Assembly (NCBI GenBank): GCA_964036665.1
Contig: OZ038526.1
Span: forward strand, 15,066,001-15,130,000
Length of the DNA stretch: 64,000 nt
Direction: 5' to 3'
Source of the DNA: Gordius sp. MW1
Lineage: Eukaryota > Nematomorpha > Gordioida > Gordea > Gordiidae
A model generated the notes under the pieces. That model searched no databases and was not told the origin of the DNA. It saw only the letters and a list, made by a program, of their open reading frames with translations. Of this stretch, positions 18,900 through 34,700 are shown piece after piece. The first letter of the stretch is position 1, and every line of letters starts with the position of its first letter. The translations under genes and the position numbers were made by a program.

Positions 18900-21800
18900 G
18901 CAAAAATATTTATTTTTTTCGATTCTATGTGAAAGAGCATGAAAAAAGATATAAAAGTAAGCCAATTTGAGAATCCTATTATCCTCGATTGACTTCCGAA
19001 AAGAGGTTTTAAGCTGCGAGAACTATCATTTTGACAAAAGACGACGTTTTATTGTTGCGATTAGTTTGTTGTATCGCAACGTGAGTGCTTAATTTTTGAA
19101 AACTGCTCTATGCGATCATGATTTCAAAGTAATAGTTTTTAGATTCTGATAAATTTTTACTTGGGATCATAGAAACCACGTCTGAAAACGACAACTTTCA
19201 TCAGATGAATACGGTTCACAGAAAAATATGTGAAAAATTTTGAGGTAAAAATATTTATTTTTTTCGATTCTATGTGAAAGAGCATGAAAAATATATAAAA
19301 GTAAGCCAATTTGAGAATTTTATTATCCTCGATTGACTTCCGAAAAGAGGTTTTAAGCTGCGAGAACTATCATTTGACAAAAGACAACGTTTTATTGTTA
19401 CGATTAGTTTGTTGTATCGCAACGTGAGTGCTTAATTTTTGAAAACTGCTCTATGCGATCATGATTTCAAAGTAGTAGTTTTAAGATTCTGATAAATTTT
19501 TACTTGGGATAGAAACCACGTCTGAAAACGACAACTTTCATCGGATGAAAACGGTTCAAAGAAAAATATGTGAAAAATTTTGAGGTAAAAATATTTATTT
19601 TTTCGATTCTATGTGAAAGAGCATGAAAAAATATATAAAAGTAAGCCAATTTGAGAATCCTATTATCCTCGATTGACTTCCGAAAAGAGGTTTTAAGCTG
19701 CGAGAACTATCATTTTGACAAAAGACAATTTATTGTTGCGATTAGTTTGTTGTATCGCAACGTGAGTGCTTAATTTTTGAAAACTGCTCTATGCGATCAT
19801 GATTTCAAAGTAATAGTTTTTAGATTCTGATAAATTTTTACTTGGGATCATAGAAACCACGTCTGAAAACGACAACTTTCATCGGATGAATACGATTCAA
19901 AGCAAAATATGTGAAAAATTTTGAGGCAAAAATATTTATTTTTTTCGATTCTATGTGAAAGAGCATGAAAAAATATATAAAAGTAAGCCAATTTGAGAAT
20001 CCTATTATCCTCGATTGACTTCCGAAAAGAGGTTTTAAGCTGCGAGAACTATCATTTTGACAAAAGACAACGTTTTATTGTTGCGATTAGTTTGTTGTAT
20101 CGCAACGTGATTGCTTAATTTTTGAAAACTGCTCTATGCGATCATGATTTCAAAGTAATAGTTTTTAGATTCTGATAAATTTTTACTTGATCATAGAAAC
20201 CACGTCTGAAAACGACAACTTTCATCGGATGAATACGGTTCAAAGAAAAATATGTGAAAAATTTTGAGGCAAAAATATTTATTTTTTTTGATTCTATGTG
20301 AAAGAGCATGAAAAAATATATAAAAGTAAGCCAATTTGAGAATCCTATTATCCTCGATTGACTTCCGAAAAGAGGTTTTAAGCTGCGAGAACTATCATTT
20401 TGACAAAAGACAACGTTTTATTGTTGCGATTAGTTTGTTGTATCGCAACGTGAGTGCTTAATTTTTGAAAACTGCTCCATGCGATCATGATTTCAAAGTA
20501 ATAGTTTTTAGATTCTGATAAATTTTTACTTGGGATCATAGAAACCACGTCTGAAAACGACAACTTTCATCGGATGAATACGGTTCAAAGAAAAATATGT
20601 GAAAAATTTTGAGGTAAAAATATTTATTTTTTTCGATTCTATGTGAAAGAGCATGAAAAAATATATAAAAGTAAGCCAATTTGAGAATCCTATTATCCTC
20701 GATTGACTTCCGAAAAGAGGTTTTAAGCTGCGAGAACTATCATTTTGACAAAAGACAACGTTTTATTGTTGCGATTAGTTTGTTGTATCGCAACGTGAGT
20801 GCTTAATTTTTGAAAACTGCTCTATGCGATCATGATTTCAAAGTATTAGTTTTTAGATTCTGATAAATTTTTACTTGGGATCATAGAAATCACGTGTGAA
20901 AACGACAACTTTCATCGGATGAATACGGTTCAAAGAAAAATATGTGAAAAATTTTGAGGTAAAAATATTAATTTTTTTTGATTCTATGTGAAAGAGCATG
21001 AAAAAATATATAAAAGTAAGCCAATTTGAGAATCCTATTATCCTCGATTGACTTCCGAAAAGAGGTTTTAAGCTGCGAGAACTATCATTTTGACAAAAGA
21101 CAATTTATTGTTGCGATTAGTTTGTTGTATCGCAACGTGAGTGCTTAATTTTTGAAAACTGCTCTATGCGATCATGATTTCAAAGTAATAGTTTTTAGAT
21201 TCTGATAATTACTTGGGATCATAGAAACCATGTCTGAAAACGACAACTTTCATCGGATGAATACGGTTCAAAGCAAAATATGTGAAAAATTTTGAGGCAA
21301 AAATATTTATTTTTTTCGATTCTATGTGAAAGAGCATGAAAAATATATAAAAGTAAGCCAATTTGAGAATCCATTATCCTCGATTGACTTCCGAAAAGAG
21401 GTTTTAAGCTGCGAGAACTATCATTTTGACAAAAGACAACGTTTTATTGTTGCGATTAGTTTGTTGTATCGCAACGTGAGTGCTTAATTTTTGAAAACTG
21501 CTCTATGCGATCATGATTTCAAAGTAATAGTTTTTAGATTCTGATAAATTTTTACTTGGGATCACAGAAACCACGTCTGAAAACGACAACTTTCATCGGA
21601 TGAATACGATTCAAAGCAAAATATGTGAAAAATTTTGAGGTAAAAATATTTATTTTTTTCGATTCTATGTGAAAGAGCATGAAAAAATATATAAAAGTAA
21701 GCCAATTTGAGAATCCTATTATCCTCGATTGACTTCCGAAAAGAGGTTTTAAGCTGCGAGAACTATCATTTTGACAAAAGACAACGTTTTATTGTTGCGA

Positions 21801-24673
21801 TTAGTTTGTTGTATCGCAACGTGATTGCTTAATTTTTGAAAACTGCTCTATGCGATCATGATTTCAAAGTAATAGTTCTTAGATTCTGATAAATTTTTAC
21901 TTGATCATAGAAACCACGTCTGAAAACGACAACTTTCATCGGATGAATACGGTTCAAAGAAAAATATGTGAAAAATTTTGAGGCAAAAATATTTATTTTT
22001 TTTGATTCTATGTGAAAGAGCATGAAAAAATATATAAAAGTAAGCCAATTTGAGAATCCTATTATCCTCGATTGACTTCCGAAAAGAGATTTTAAGCTGC
22101 GAGAACTATCATTTTGACAAAAGACAACGTTTTATTGTTGCGATTAGTTTGTTGTATCGCAACGTGAGTGCTTAATTTTTGAAAACTGCTCTATGCGATC
22201 ATGATTTCAAAGTAATAGTTTTTAGATTCTGATAAATTTTTACTTGGGATCATAGAAACCACGTCTGAAAACGACAACTTTCATCAGATGAATACGGTTC
22301 ACAGAAAAATATGTGAAAAATTTTGAGGTAAAAATATTTATTTTTTTCGATTCTATGTGAAAGAGCATGAAAAATATATAAAAGTAAGCCAATTTGAGAA
22401 TTTTATTATCCTCGATTGACTTCCGAAAAGAGGTTTTAAGCTGCGAGAACTATCATTTGACAAAAGACAACGTTTTATTGTTACGATTAGTTTGTTGTAT
22501 CGCAACGTGAGTGCTTAATTTTTGAAAACTGCTCTATGCGATCATGATTTCAAAGTAGTAGTTTTAAGATTCTGATAAATTTTTACTTGGGATAGAAACC
22601 ACGTCTGAAAACGACAACTTTCATCGGATGAAAACGGTTCAAAGAAAAATATGTGAAAAATTTTGAGGTAAAAATATTTATTTTTTTCGATTCTATGTGA
22701 AAGAGCATGAAAAAATATATAAAAGTAAGCCAATTTGAGAATCCTATTATCCTCGATTGACTTCCGAAAAGAGGTTTTAAGCTGCGAGAACTATCATTTT
22801 GACAAAAGACAATTTATTGTTGCGATTAGTTTGTTGTATCGCAACGTGAGTGCTTAATTTTTGAAAACTGCTCTATGCGATCATGATTTCAAAGTAATAG
22901 TTTTTAGATTCTGATAAATTTTTACTTGGGATCATAGAAACCACGTCTGAAAACGACAACTTTCATCGGATGAATACGATTCAAAGCAAAATATGTGAAA
23001 AATTTTGAGGCAAAAATATTTATTTTTTTCGATTCTATGTGAAAGAGCATGAAAAAATATATAAAAGTAAGCCAATTTGAGAATCCTATTATCCTCGATT
23101 GACTTCCGAAAAGAGGTTTTAAGCTGCGAGAACTATCATTTTGACAAAAGACAACGTTTTATTGTTGCGATTAGTTTGTTGTATCGCAACGTGATTGCTT
23201 AATTTTTGAAAACTGCTCTATGCGATCATGATTTCAAAGTAATAGTTTTTAGATTCTGATAAATTTTTACTTGATCATAGAAACCACGTCTGAAAACGAC
23301 AACTTTCATCGGATGAATACGGTTCAAAGAAAAATATGTGAAAAATTTTGAGGCAAAAATATTTATTTTTTTTGATTCTATGTGAAAGAGCATGAAAAAA
23401 TATATAAAAGTAAGCCAATTTGAGAATCCTATTATCCTCGATTGACTTCCGAAAAGAGGTTTTAAGCTGCGAGAACTATCATTTTGACAAAAGACAACGT
23501 TTTATTGTTGCGATTAGTTTGTTGTATCGCAACGTGAGTGCTTAATTTTTGAAAACTGCTCCATGCGATCATGATTTCAAAGTAATAGTTTTTAGATTCT
23601 GATAAATTTTTACTTGGGATCATAGAAACCACGTCTGAAAACGACAACTTTCATCGGATGAATACGGTTCAAAGAAAAATATGTGAAAAATTTTGAGGTA
23701 AAAATTTTTATTTTTTTCGATTCTATGTGAAAGAGCATGAAAAAATATATAAAAGTAAGCCAATTTGAGAATCCTATTATCCTCGATTGACTTCCGAAAA
23801 GAGGTTTTAAGCTGCGAGAACTATCATTTTGACAAAAGACAACGTTTTATTGTTGCGATTAGTTTGTTGTATCGCAACGTGAGTGCTTAATTTTTGAAAA
23901 CTGCTCTATGCGATCATGATTTCAAAGTATTAGTTTTTAGATTCTGATAAATTTTTACTTGGGATCATAGAAATCACGTGTGAAAACGACAACTTTCATC
24001 GGATGAATACGGTTCAAAGAAAAATATGTGAAAAATTTTGAGGTAAAAATATTAATTTTTTTTGATTCTATGTGAAAGAGCATGAAAAAATATATAAAAG
24101 TAAGCCAATTTGAGAATCCTATTATCCTCGATTGACTTCCGAAAAGAGGTTTTAAGCTGCGAGAACTATCATTTTGACAAAAGACAATTTATTGTTGCGA
24201 TTAGTTTGTTGTATCGCAACGTGAGTGCTTAATTTTTGAAAACTGCTCTATGCGATCATGATTTCAAAGTAATAGTTTTTAGATTCTGATAATTACTTGG
24301 GATCATAGAAACCATGTCTGAAAACGACAACTTTCATCGGATGAATACGGTTCAAAGCAAAATATGTGAAAAATTTTGAGGCAAAAATATTTATTTTTTT
24401 CGATTCTATGTGAAAGAGCATGAAAAATATATAAAAGTAAGCCAATTTGAGAATCCATTATCCTCGATTGACTTCCGAAAAGAGGTTTTAAGCTGCGAGA
24501 ACTATCATTTTGACAAAAGACAACGTTTTATTGTTGCGATTAGTTTGTTGTATCGCAACGTGAGTGCTTAATTTTTGAAAACTGCTCTATGCGATCATGA
24601 TTTCAAAGTAATAGTTTTTAGATTCTGATAAATTTTTACTTGGGATCACAGAAACCACGTCTGAAAACGACAA
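18900..24673. repeat. Higher-order repeat, offset 3,083-3,084 bp (about 9 monomers)
   Basis: Markers recur at this offset: TCAGATGAATACGGTTCACAG at 19201 and 22284; GATAATTACTTGG at 21204 and 24288; GCTCCATGCGATC near 20475 and 23559. Identity holds for about 2.7 kb and fades near 21590/24673, where later markers differ. A shorter three-monomer offset of about 1,017 bp is visible near 18.5-19.5 kb. Confidence 0.8.
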
Positions 24674-27600
24674 TTTTCATCGGATGAATACGGTTCAAAG
24701 AAAAATATGTGAAAAATTTTGAGGTAAAAATATTTATTTTTTTCGATTCTATGTGAAAGAGCATGAAAAAATATATAAAAGTAAGCCAATTTGAGAATCC
24801 TATTATCCTCGATTGACTTCCGAAAAGAGGTTTTAAGCTGCGAGAACTATCATTTTGACAAAAGACAACGTTTTATTGTTGCGATTAGTTTGTTGTATCG
24901 CAACGTGAGTGCTTAATTTTTGAAAACTGCTCTATGCGATCATGATTTCAAAGTAATAGTTTTTAGATTCTGATAAATTTTTACTTGGGATCATAGAAAC
25001 CACGTCTGAAAACGACAACTTTCATCGGATGAATACGGTTCAAAGAAAAATATGTGAAAAATTTTGAGGTAAAAATATTAATTTTTTTTGATTCTATGTG
25101 AAAGAGCATGAAAAAATATATAAAAGTAAGCCAATTTGAGAATCCTATTATCCTCGATTGACTTCCGAAAAGAGGTTTTAAGCTGCGAGAACTATCATTT
25201 TGACAAAAGACAATTTATTGTTGCGATTAGTTTGTTGTATCGCAACGTGAGTGCTTAATTTTTGAAAACTGCTCTATGCGATCATGATTTCAAAGTAATA
25301 GTTTTTAGATTCTGATAAATTTTTACTTGGGATCATAGAAACCATGTCTGAAAACGACAACTTTCATCGGATGAATACGGTTCAAAGCAAAATATGTGAA
25401 AAATTTTAAGGCAAAAATATTTATTTTTTTCGATTCTATGTGAAAGAGCATGAAAAATATATAAAAGTAAGCCAATTTGAGAATCCATTATCCTCGATTG
25501 ACTTCCGAAAAGAGGTTTTAAGCTGCGAGAACTATCATTTTGACAAAAGACAACGTTTTATTGTTGCGATTAGTTTGTTGTATCGCAACGTGAGTGCTTA
25601 ATTTTTGAAAACTGCTCTATGCGATCATGATTTCAAAGTAATAGTTTTTAGATTCTGATAAATTTTTACTTGGGATCACAGAAACCACGTCTGAAAACGA
25701 CAATTTTCATCGGATGAATACGGTTCAAAGAAAAATATGTGAAAAATTTTGAGGTAAAAATATTTATTTTTTTCGTTTCTATGTGAAAGAGCATGAAAAA
25801 ATATATAAAAGTAAGCCAATTTGAGAATCCTATTATCCTCGATTGACTTCCGAAAAGAGGTTTTAAGCTGCGAGAACTATCATTTTGACAAAAGACAACG
25901 TCTTATTGTTGCGATTAGTTTGTTGTATCGCAACGTGAGTGCTTAATTTTTAAAAACTGCTCTATGCGATCATGATTTCAAAGTAATAGTTTTTAAATTC
26001 TGATAAGTTTTTACTTGGGATCATAGAAACCACGTCTGAAAACGACAACTTTCATCGGATGAATACGGTTCAAAGAAAAATATGTGAAAAATTTTGAGGT
26101 AAAAATATTTATTTTTTTCGATTCTATGTGAAAGAGCATGAAAAAATATATAAAAGCAAGCCAATTTGAGAATCCTATTATCCTCGATTGATTTCCGAAA
26201 AGAGGTTTTAAGCTGCGAGAACTATCATTTTGACAAAAGACAACGTTTTATTGTTGCGATTAGTTTGTTGTATCGCAACGTGAGTGCTTAATTTTTGAAA
26301 ACTGCTCTATGCGATCATGATTTCAAAGTAATAGTTTTTAGATTCTGATAAATTTTTACTTGGGATCATAGAAACCACGTCTGAAAACGACAACTTTCAT
26401 CGGATGAAAACGGTTCAAAGAAAAATCTGTGAAAAATTTTGAGGTAAAAATATTAATTTTTTTTGATTCTATGTGAAAGAGCATGAAAAAATATATAAAA
26501 GTAAGCCAATTTGAGAATCCTATTATCCTCGATTGACTTCCGAAAAGAGGTTTTAAGCTGCGAGAACTATCATTTTGACAAAAGACAATTTATTGTTGCG
26601 ATTAGTTTGTTGTATCGCAACGTGAGTGCTTAATTTTTGAAAACTGCTCTATGCGATCATGATTTCAAAGTAATAGTTTTTAGATTCTGATAATTACTTG
26701 GGATCATAGAAACCATGTCTGAAAACGACAACTTTCATCGGATGAATACGGTTCAAAGCAAAATATGTGAAAAATTTTGAGGCAAAAATATTTATTTTTT
26801 TCGATTCTATGTGAAAGAGCATGAAAAATATATAAAAGTAAGCCAATTTGAGAATCCATTATCCTCGATTGACTTCCGAAAAGAGGTTTTAAGCTGCGAG
26901 AACTATCATTTTGACAAAAGACAACGTTTTATTGTTGCGATTAGTTTGTTGTATCGCAACGTGAGTGCTTAATTTTTGAAAACTGCTCTATGCGATCATG
27001 ATTTCAAAGTAATAGTTTTTAGATTCTGATAAATTTTTACTTGGGATCACAGAAACCACGTCTGAAAACGACATTTTCATCGGATGAATACGGTTCAAAG
27101 AAAAATATGTGAAAAATTTTGAGGTAAAAATATTTATTTTTTTCGATTCTATGTGAAAGAGCATGAAAAAATATATAAAAGTAAGCCAATTTGAGAATCC
27201 TATTATCCTCGATTGACTTCCGAAAAGAGGTTTTAAGCTGCGAGAACTATCATTTTGACAAAAGACAACGTTTTATTGTTGCGATTAGTTTGTTGTATCG
27301 CAACGTGAGTGCTTAATTTTTGAAAACTGCTCTATGCGATCATGATTTCAAAGTAATAGTTTTTAGATTCTGATAAATTTTTACGATCATAGAAACCACG
27401 TCTGAAAACGACAACTTTCATCGGATGAATACGGTTCAAAGAAAAATATGTGAAAAATTTTGAGGTAAAAATATTAATTTATTTTGATTCTATGTGAAAG
27501 AGCATGAAAAAATATATAAAAGTAAGCCAATTTGAGAATCCTATTATCCTCGATTGACTTCCGAAAAGAGGTTTTAAGCTGCGAGAACTATCATTTTGAC

Positions 27601-30470
27601 AAAAGACAATTTATTGTTGCGATTAGTTTGTTGTATCGCAACGTGAGTGCTTAATTTTTGAAAACTGCTCTATGCGATCATGATTTCAAAGTAATAGTCT
27701 TTAGATTCTGATAAATTTTTACTTGGGATCATAGAAACCATGTCTGAAAACGACAACTTTCATCGGATGAATACGGTTCAAAGCAAAATATGTGAAAAAT
27801 TTTGAGGCAAAAATATTTATTTTTTTCGATTCTATGTGAAAGAGCATGAAAAATATATAAAAGTAAGCCAATTTGAGAATCCATTATCCTCGATTGACTT
27901 CCGAAAAGAGGTTTTAAGCTGCGAGAACTATCATTTTGACAAAAGACAACGTTTTATTGTTGCGATTAGTTTGTTGTATCGCAACGTGAGTGCTTAATTT
28001 TTGAAAACTGCTCTATGCGATCATGATTTCAAAGTAATAGTTTTTAGATTCTGATAAATTTTTACTTGGGATCACAGAAACCACGTCTGAAAACGACAAT
28101 TTTCATCGGATGAATACGGTTCAAAGAAAAATATGTGAAAAATTTTGAGGTAAAAATATTTATTTTTTTCGTTTCTATGTGAAAGAGCATGAAAAAATAT
28201 ATAAAAGTAAGCCAATTTGAGAATCCTATTATCCTCGATTGACTTCCGAAAAGAGGTTTTAAGCTGCGAGAACTATCATTTTGACAAAAGACAACGTCTT
28301 ATTGTTGCGATTAGTTTGTTGTATCGCAACGTGAGTGCTTAATTTTTGAAAACTGCTCTATGCGATCATGATTTCAAAGTAATAGTTTTTAGATTCTGAT
28401 AAATTTTTACTTGGGATCATAGAAACCACGTCTGAAAACGACAACTTTCATCGGATGAAAACGGTTCAAAGAAAAATCTGTGAAAAATTTTGAGGTAAAA
28501 ATATTTATTTTTTTCGGTTCTATGTGACAGAGCATGAAAAAATATATAAAAGTAAGCCAATTTGAGAATCCTATTATCCTCGATTGACTTCCGAAAAGAG
28601 GTTTTAAGCTGCGAGAACTATCATTTTGACAAAAGACAACGTTTTATTGTTGCGATTAGTTTGTTGTATCGCAACGTGAGTGCTTAATTTTTGAAAACTG
28701 CTCTATGCGATCATGATTTCAAAGTATTAGTTTTTAGATTCTGATAAATTTTTACTTGGGATCATAGAAATCACGTCTGAAAACGACAACTTTCATCGGA
28801 TGAATACGGTTCAAAGAAAAATATGTGAAAAATTTTGAGGTAAAAATATTAATTTTTTTCGATTCTATGTGAAAGAGCATAAAAAAATATATAAAAGTAA
28901 GCCAATTTGAGAATCCTATTATCCTCGATTGACTTCCGAAAAGAGGTTTTAAGCAGCGAGAACTATCATTTTGACAAAAGACAATTTATTGTTGCGATTA
29001 GTTTGTTGTATCGCAACGTGAGTGCTTAATTTTTAAAAACTGCTCTATGCGATCATGATTTCAAAGTAATAGTTTTTAGATTCTGATAAATTTTTACTTG
29101 GGATCATAGAAACCACGTCTGAAAACGACAACTTTCATCGGATGAATACGATTCAAAGCAAAATATGTGAAAAATTTTGAGGCAAAAATATTTATTTTTT
29201 TCGATTCTATGTGAAAGAGCATGAAAAAATATATAAAAGTAAGCCAATTTGAGAATCCTATTATCCTCGATTGACTTCCGAAAAGAGGTTTTAAGCTGCG
29301 AGAACTATCATTTTGACAAAAGACAACGTTTTATTGTTGCGATTAGTTTGTTGTATCGCAACGTGAGTGCTCAATTTTTGAAAACTGCTCTATGCGATCA
29401 TGATTTCAAAGTATTAGTTTTTAGATTCTGATAAATTTTTACTTGGGATCATAGAAATCACGTGTGAAAACGACAACTTTCATCGGATGAATACGGTTCA
29501 AAGAAAAATATGTGAAAAATTTTGAGGTAAAAATATTAATTTTTTTTTGATTCTATGTGAAAGAGCATGAAAAAATATATAAAAGTAAGCCAATTTGAGA
29601 ATCCTATTATCCTCGATTGACTTCCGAAAAGAGGTTTTAAGCTGCGAGAACTATCATTTTGACAAAAGACAATTTATAGTTGCGATTAGTTTGTTGTATC
29701 GCAACGTGAGTGCTTAATTTTTGAAAACTGCTCCATGCGATCATGATTTCAAAGTAATAGTTTTTAGATTCTGATAAATTTTTACTTGGGATCATAGAAA
29801 CCACGTCTGAAAACGACAACTTTCATCGGATGAATACGGTTCAAAGAAAAATATGTGAAAAATTTTGAGGTAAAAATATTTATTTTTTTCGATTCTATGT
29901 GAAAGAGCATGAAAAATATATAAAAGTAAGCCAATTTGAGAATCCATTATCCTCGATTGACTTCCGAAAAGAGGTTTTAAGCTGCGAGAACTATCATTTT
30001 GACAAAAGACAACGTTTTATTGTTGCGATTAGTTTGTTGTATCGCAACGTGAGTGCCTAATTTTTGAAAACTGCTCTATGCGATCATGATTTCAAAGTAA
30101 TAGTTTTTAGATTCTGATAAATTTTTACTTGGGATCACAGAAACCACGTCTGAAAACGACAATTTTCATCGGATGAATACGGTTCAAAGAAAAATATGTG
30201 AAAAATTTTGAGGTAAAAATATTTATTTTTTTCGATTCTATGTGAAAGAGCATGAAAAAATATATAAAAGTAAGCCAATTTGAGAATCCTATTATCCTCG
30301 ATTGACTTCCGAAAAGAGGTTTTAAGCTGCGAGAACTATCATTTTGACAAAAGACAACGTTTTATTGTTGCGATTAGTTTGTTGTATCGCAACGTGAGTG
30401 CTCAATTTTTGAAAACTGCTCTATGCGATCATGATTTCAAAGTATTAGTTTTTAGATTCTGATAAATTTT
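24300..30470. repeat. Mixed three- and four-monomer higher-order repeats
   Basis: The marker GGGATCACAGAAACC occurs at about 24652, 25672, 27043, 28068 and 30131, giving steps of 1,020, 1,371, 1,025 and 2,063 bp, that is three, four, three and six monomers. Two 60-codon frames at 29249 and 30280 are 1,031 bp apart for the same reason. Limits are approximate. Confidence 0.7.
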
Positions 30471-30699
30471 TACTTGGGATCATAGAAATCACGTGTGAAA
30501 ACGACAACTTTCATCGGATGAATACGGTTCAAAGAAAAATATGTGAAAAATTTTGAGGTAAAAATATTTATTTTTTTCGATTCTATGTGAAAGAGTATGA
30601 AAAAATATATAAAAGTAAGCCAATTTGAGAATCCTATTATCCTCGATTGACTTCCGAAAAGAGGTTTTAAGCTGCGAGAACTATCATTTTGACAAAAGA

Positions 30700-31760
30700 C
30701 AACGTTTTATTGTTGCGATTAGTTTGTTGTATCGCAACGTGAGTGCTTAATTTTTGAAAACTGCTCTATGCGATCATGATTTCAAAGTAATAGTTTCTAG
30801 ATTCTTATAAATTTTTACTTGGGATCATAGAAACCACGTCTGAAAACGACAACTTTAATCGGATGAATACGGTTCAAAGAAAAATATGTGAAAAATTTTG
30901 AGGTAAAAATATTTATTTTTTTCGATTCTATGTGAAAGAGCATGAAAAAATATATAAAAGTAAGCCAATTTGAGAATCCTATTATCCTCGATTGACTTCC
31001 GAAAAGAGGTTTTAAGCTGCGAGAACTATCATTTTGACAAAAGACAACGTTTTATGTTGCGATTAGTTTGTTGTATCGCAACGTGAGTGCTTAATTTTTG
31101 AAAACTGCTCTATGCGATCATGATTTCAAAGTAATAGTTTCTAGATTCTTATAAATTTTTACTTGGGATCATAGAAACCACGTCTGAAAACGACAACTTT
31201 AATCGGATGAATACGGTTCAAAGAAAAATATGTGAAAAATTTTGAGGTAAAAATATTTATTTTTTTCGATTCTATGTGAAAGAGCATGAAAAAATATATA
31301 AAAGTAAGCCAATTTGAGAATCCTATTATCCTCGATTGACTTCCGAAAAGAGGTTTTAAGCTGCGAGAACTATCATTTTGACAAAAGACAACGTTTTATG
31401 TTGCGATTAGTTTGTTGTATCGCAACGTGAGTGCTTAATTTTTGAAAACTGCTCTATGCGATCATGATTTCAAAGTAATAGTTTCTAGATTCTTATAAAT
31501 TTTTACTTGGGATCATAGAAACCACGTCTGAAAACGACAACTTTAATCGGATGAATACGGTTCAAAGAAAAATATGTGAAAAATTTTGAGGTAAAAATAT
31601 TTATTTTTTTCGATTCTATGTGAAAGAGCATGAAAAAATATATAAAAGTAAGCCAATTTGAGAATCCTATTATCCTCGATTGACTTCCGAAAAGAGGTTT
31701 TAAGCTGCGAGAACTATCATTTTGACAAAAGACAACGTTTTATGTTGCGATTAGTTTGTT
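30700..31760. repeat. Run of nearly identical 344-bp monomers
   Basis: CTAGATTCTTATAAATT lies at 30797, 31141 and 31485, exactly 344 bp apart, with the shared variant ACTTTAATCGG. The 1 bp loss TTTTATGTTGCG recurs near 31050, 31395 and 31740. This is simple single-monomer amplification within an array dominated by multi-monomer units. Confidence 0.8.
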
Positions 31761-34700
31761 GTATCGCAACGTGAGTGCTTAATTTTTGAAAACTGCTCTA
31801 TGCGATCATGATTTCAAAGTAATAGTTTTTAGATTCTGATAAATTTTTACTTGGGATCATAGAAACCACGTCTGAAAACGACAACTTTCATCGGATGAAT
31901 AAGGTTCAAAGAAAAATATGTGAAAAATTTTGTGATAAAAATATTTATTTTTTTCAATTCTATGTAAAAGAGCATGAAAAAATATATAAAAGTAAGCCAA
32001 TTTGAGAATCCTATTATCCTCGATTGACTTCCGAAAAGAGGTTTTAAGCTGCGAGAACTATCATTTTGACAAAAGACAACGTTTTATTGTTGCGATTAGT
32101 ATGTTGTATCGCAACGTGAGTGTTTATTTTTTGAAAACTGCTCTATGCGATCATGATTTCAAAGTAATAGTTTTTAGATTCTGATAAATTTTTACTTGGG
32201 ATCATAGAAACCACGTCTGAAAACGACAACTTTCATCGGATGAATACGGTTCAAAGAAAAATATGTGAAAGATTTTGAGGTTAAAATATTTATTTTTTTT
32301 GATTCTATGTGAAAGAGCATGAAAAATTATATAAAAGTAAGCCAATTTGAGAATCCTATTATCCTCGATTGACTTCCGAAAAAAGGTTTTAAGCTGCGAG
32401 AACTATCATTTTGATAAAAGACAACGTTTTATTGTTGCGATTAGTTTGTTGTATCGCAACGTGAGTGCTTAATTTTTGAAAACTGCTCTATGCGATCATG
32501 ATTTCAAAGTAATAGTTTCTAGATTCTTATAAATTTTTACTTGGGATCATAGAAACCACGTCTGAAAACGACAACTTTAATCGGATGAATACGGTTCAAA
32601 GAAAAATATGTGAAAAATTTTGAGGTAAAAATATTTATTTTTTTCGATTCTATGTGAAAGAGCATGAAAAAATATATAAAAGTAAGCCAATTTGAGAATC
32701 CTATTATCCTCGATTGACTTCCGAAAAGAGGTTTTAAGCTGCGAGAACTATCATTTTGACAAAAGACAACGTTTTATTGTTGCGATTAGTTTGTTGTATC
32801 GCAACGTGAGTGCTTAATTTTTGAAAACTGCTCTATGCGATCATGATTTCAAAGTAATAGTTTTTAGATTCTGATAAATTTTTACTTGGGATCATAGAAA
32901 CCACGTCTGAAAACGACAACTTTCATCGGATGAATAAGGTTCAAAGAAAAATATGTGAAAAATTTTGTGATAAAAATATTTATTTTTTTCAATTCTATGT
33001 AAAAGAGCATGAAAAAATATATAAAAGTAAGCCAATTTGAGAATCCTATTATCCTCGATTGACTTCCGAAAAGAGGTTTTAAGCTGCGAGAACTATCATT
33101 TTGACAAAAGACAACGTTTTATTGTTGCGATTAGTATGTTGTATCGCAACGTGAGTGCTTATTTTTTGAAAACTGCTCTATGCGATCATGATTTCAAAGT
33201 AATAGTTTTTAGATTCTGATAAATTTTTACTTGGGATCATAGAAACCACGTCTGAAAACGACAACTTTCATCGGATGAATACGGTTCAAAGAAAAATATG
33301 TGAAAGATTTTGAGGTTAAAATATTTATTTTTTTTGATTCTATGTGAAAGAGCATGAAAAATTATATAAAAGTAAGCCAATTTGAGAATCCTATTATCCT
33401 CGATTGACTTCCGAAAAAAGGTTTTAAGCTGCGAGAATTATCATTTTGACAAAAGACAACGTTTTATTGTTGCGATTAGTTTGTTGTATCGCAACGTAAG
33501 TGCTTAATTTTTGAAAACTGCTCTATGCGATCATGATTTCAAAGTAATAGTTTCTAGATTCTTATAAATTTTTACTTGGGATCATAGAAACCACGTCTGA
33601 AAACGACAACTTTAATCGGATGAATACGGTTCAAAGAAAAATATGTGAAAAATTTTGAGGTTAAAATATTTATTTTTTTCGATTCTATGTGAAAGAGCAT
33701 GAAATAATATATAAAAGTAATCCAATTTGAGAATCCTATTATCCTCGATTCACTTCCGAAAAGAGGTTTTAAGCTGCGAGAACTATCATTTTTACAAAAG
33801 ACAACGTTTTATTGTTGCGATTAGTTTGTTGTATCGCAACGTGAGTGCTTAATTTTTGAAAACTGCTCTATGCGATCATGATTTCAAAGTAATAGTTTTT
33901 AGATTCTGATAAATTTTTACTTGGGATCATAGAAACCACGTCTGAAAACGACAACTTTCATCGGATGAATAAGGTTCAAAGAAAAATATGTGAAAAATTT
34001 TGTGATAAAAATATTTATTTTTTTCAATTCTATGTAAAAGAGCATGAAAAAATATATAAAAGTAAGCCAATTTGAGAATCCTATTATCCTCGATTGACTT
34101 CCGAAAAGAGGTTTTAAGCTGCGAGAACTATCATTTTGACAAAAGACAACGTTTTATTGTTGCGATTAGTATGTTGTATCGCAACGTGAGTGCTTAATTT
34201 TTGAAAACTGCTCTATGCGATCATGATTTCAAAGTAATAGTTTCTAGATTCTGATAAATTTTTACTTGGGATCATAGAAACCACGTCTGAAAACGACAAC
34301 TTTCATCGGATGAATACGGTTCAAAGAAAAATATGTTAAAAATTTTGAGGTAAAAATATTTATTTTTTTCGATTCTATGTGAAAGTGAAAAATATATAAA
34401 AGTAAGCCAATTTGAGAATCCTATTATCCTAGATTGACTTCCGAAAAGAGGTTTTAAGCTGCGAGAACTATCATTTTGACAAAAGACAACGTTTTATTGT
34501 TGCGATTAGTTTGTTGTATCGCAACGTGAGTGCTTAATTTTTGAAAACTGCTCTATGCGATCATGATTTCAAAGTAATAGTTTTTAAATTCTGATAAATT
34601 TTTACTTGGGATCATAGAAACCACGTCTGAAACGACAACTTTCATCGGATGAATACGGTTCAAAGAGGAATATGTGAAAAATTTTGAGATAAAAATATTT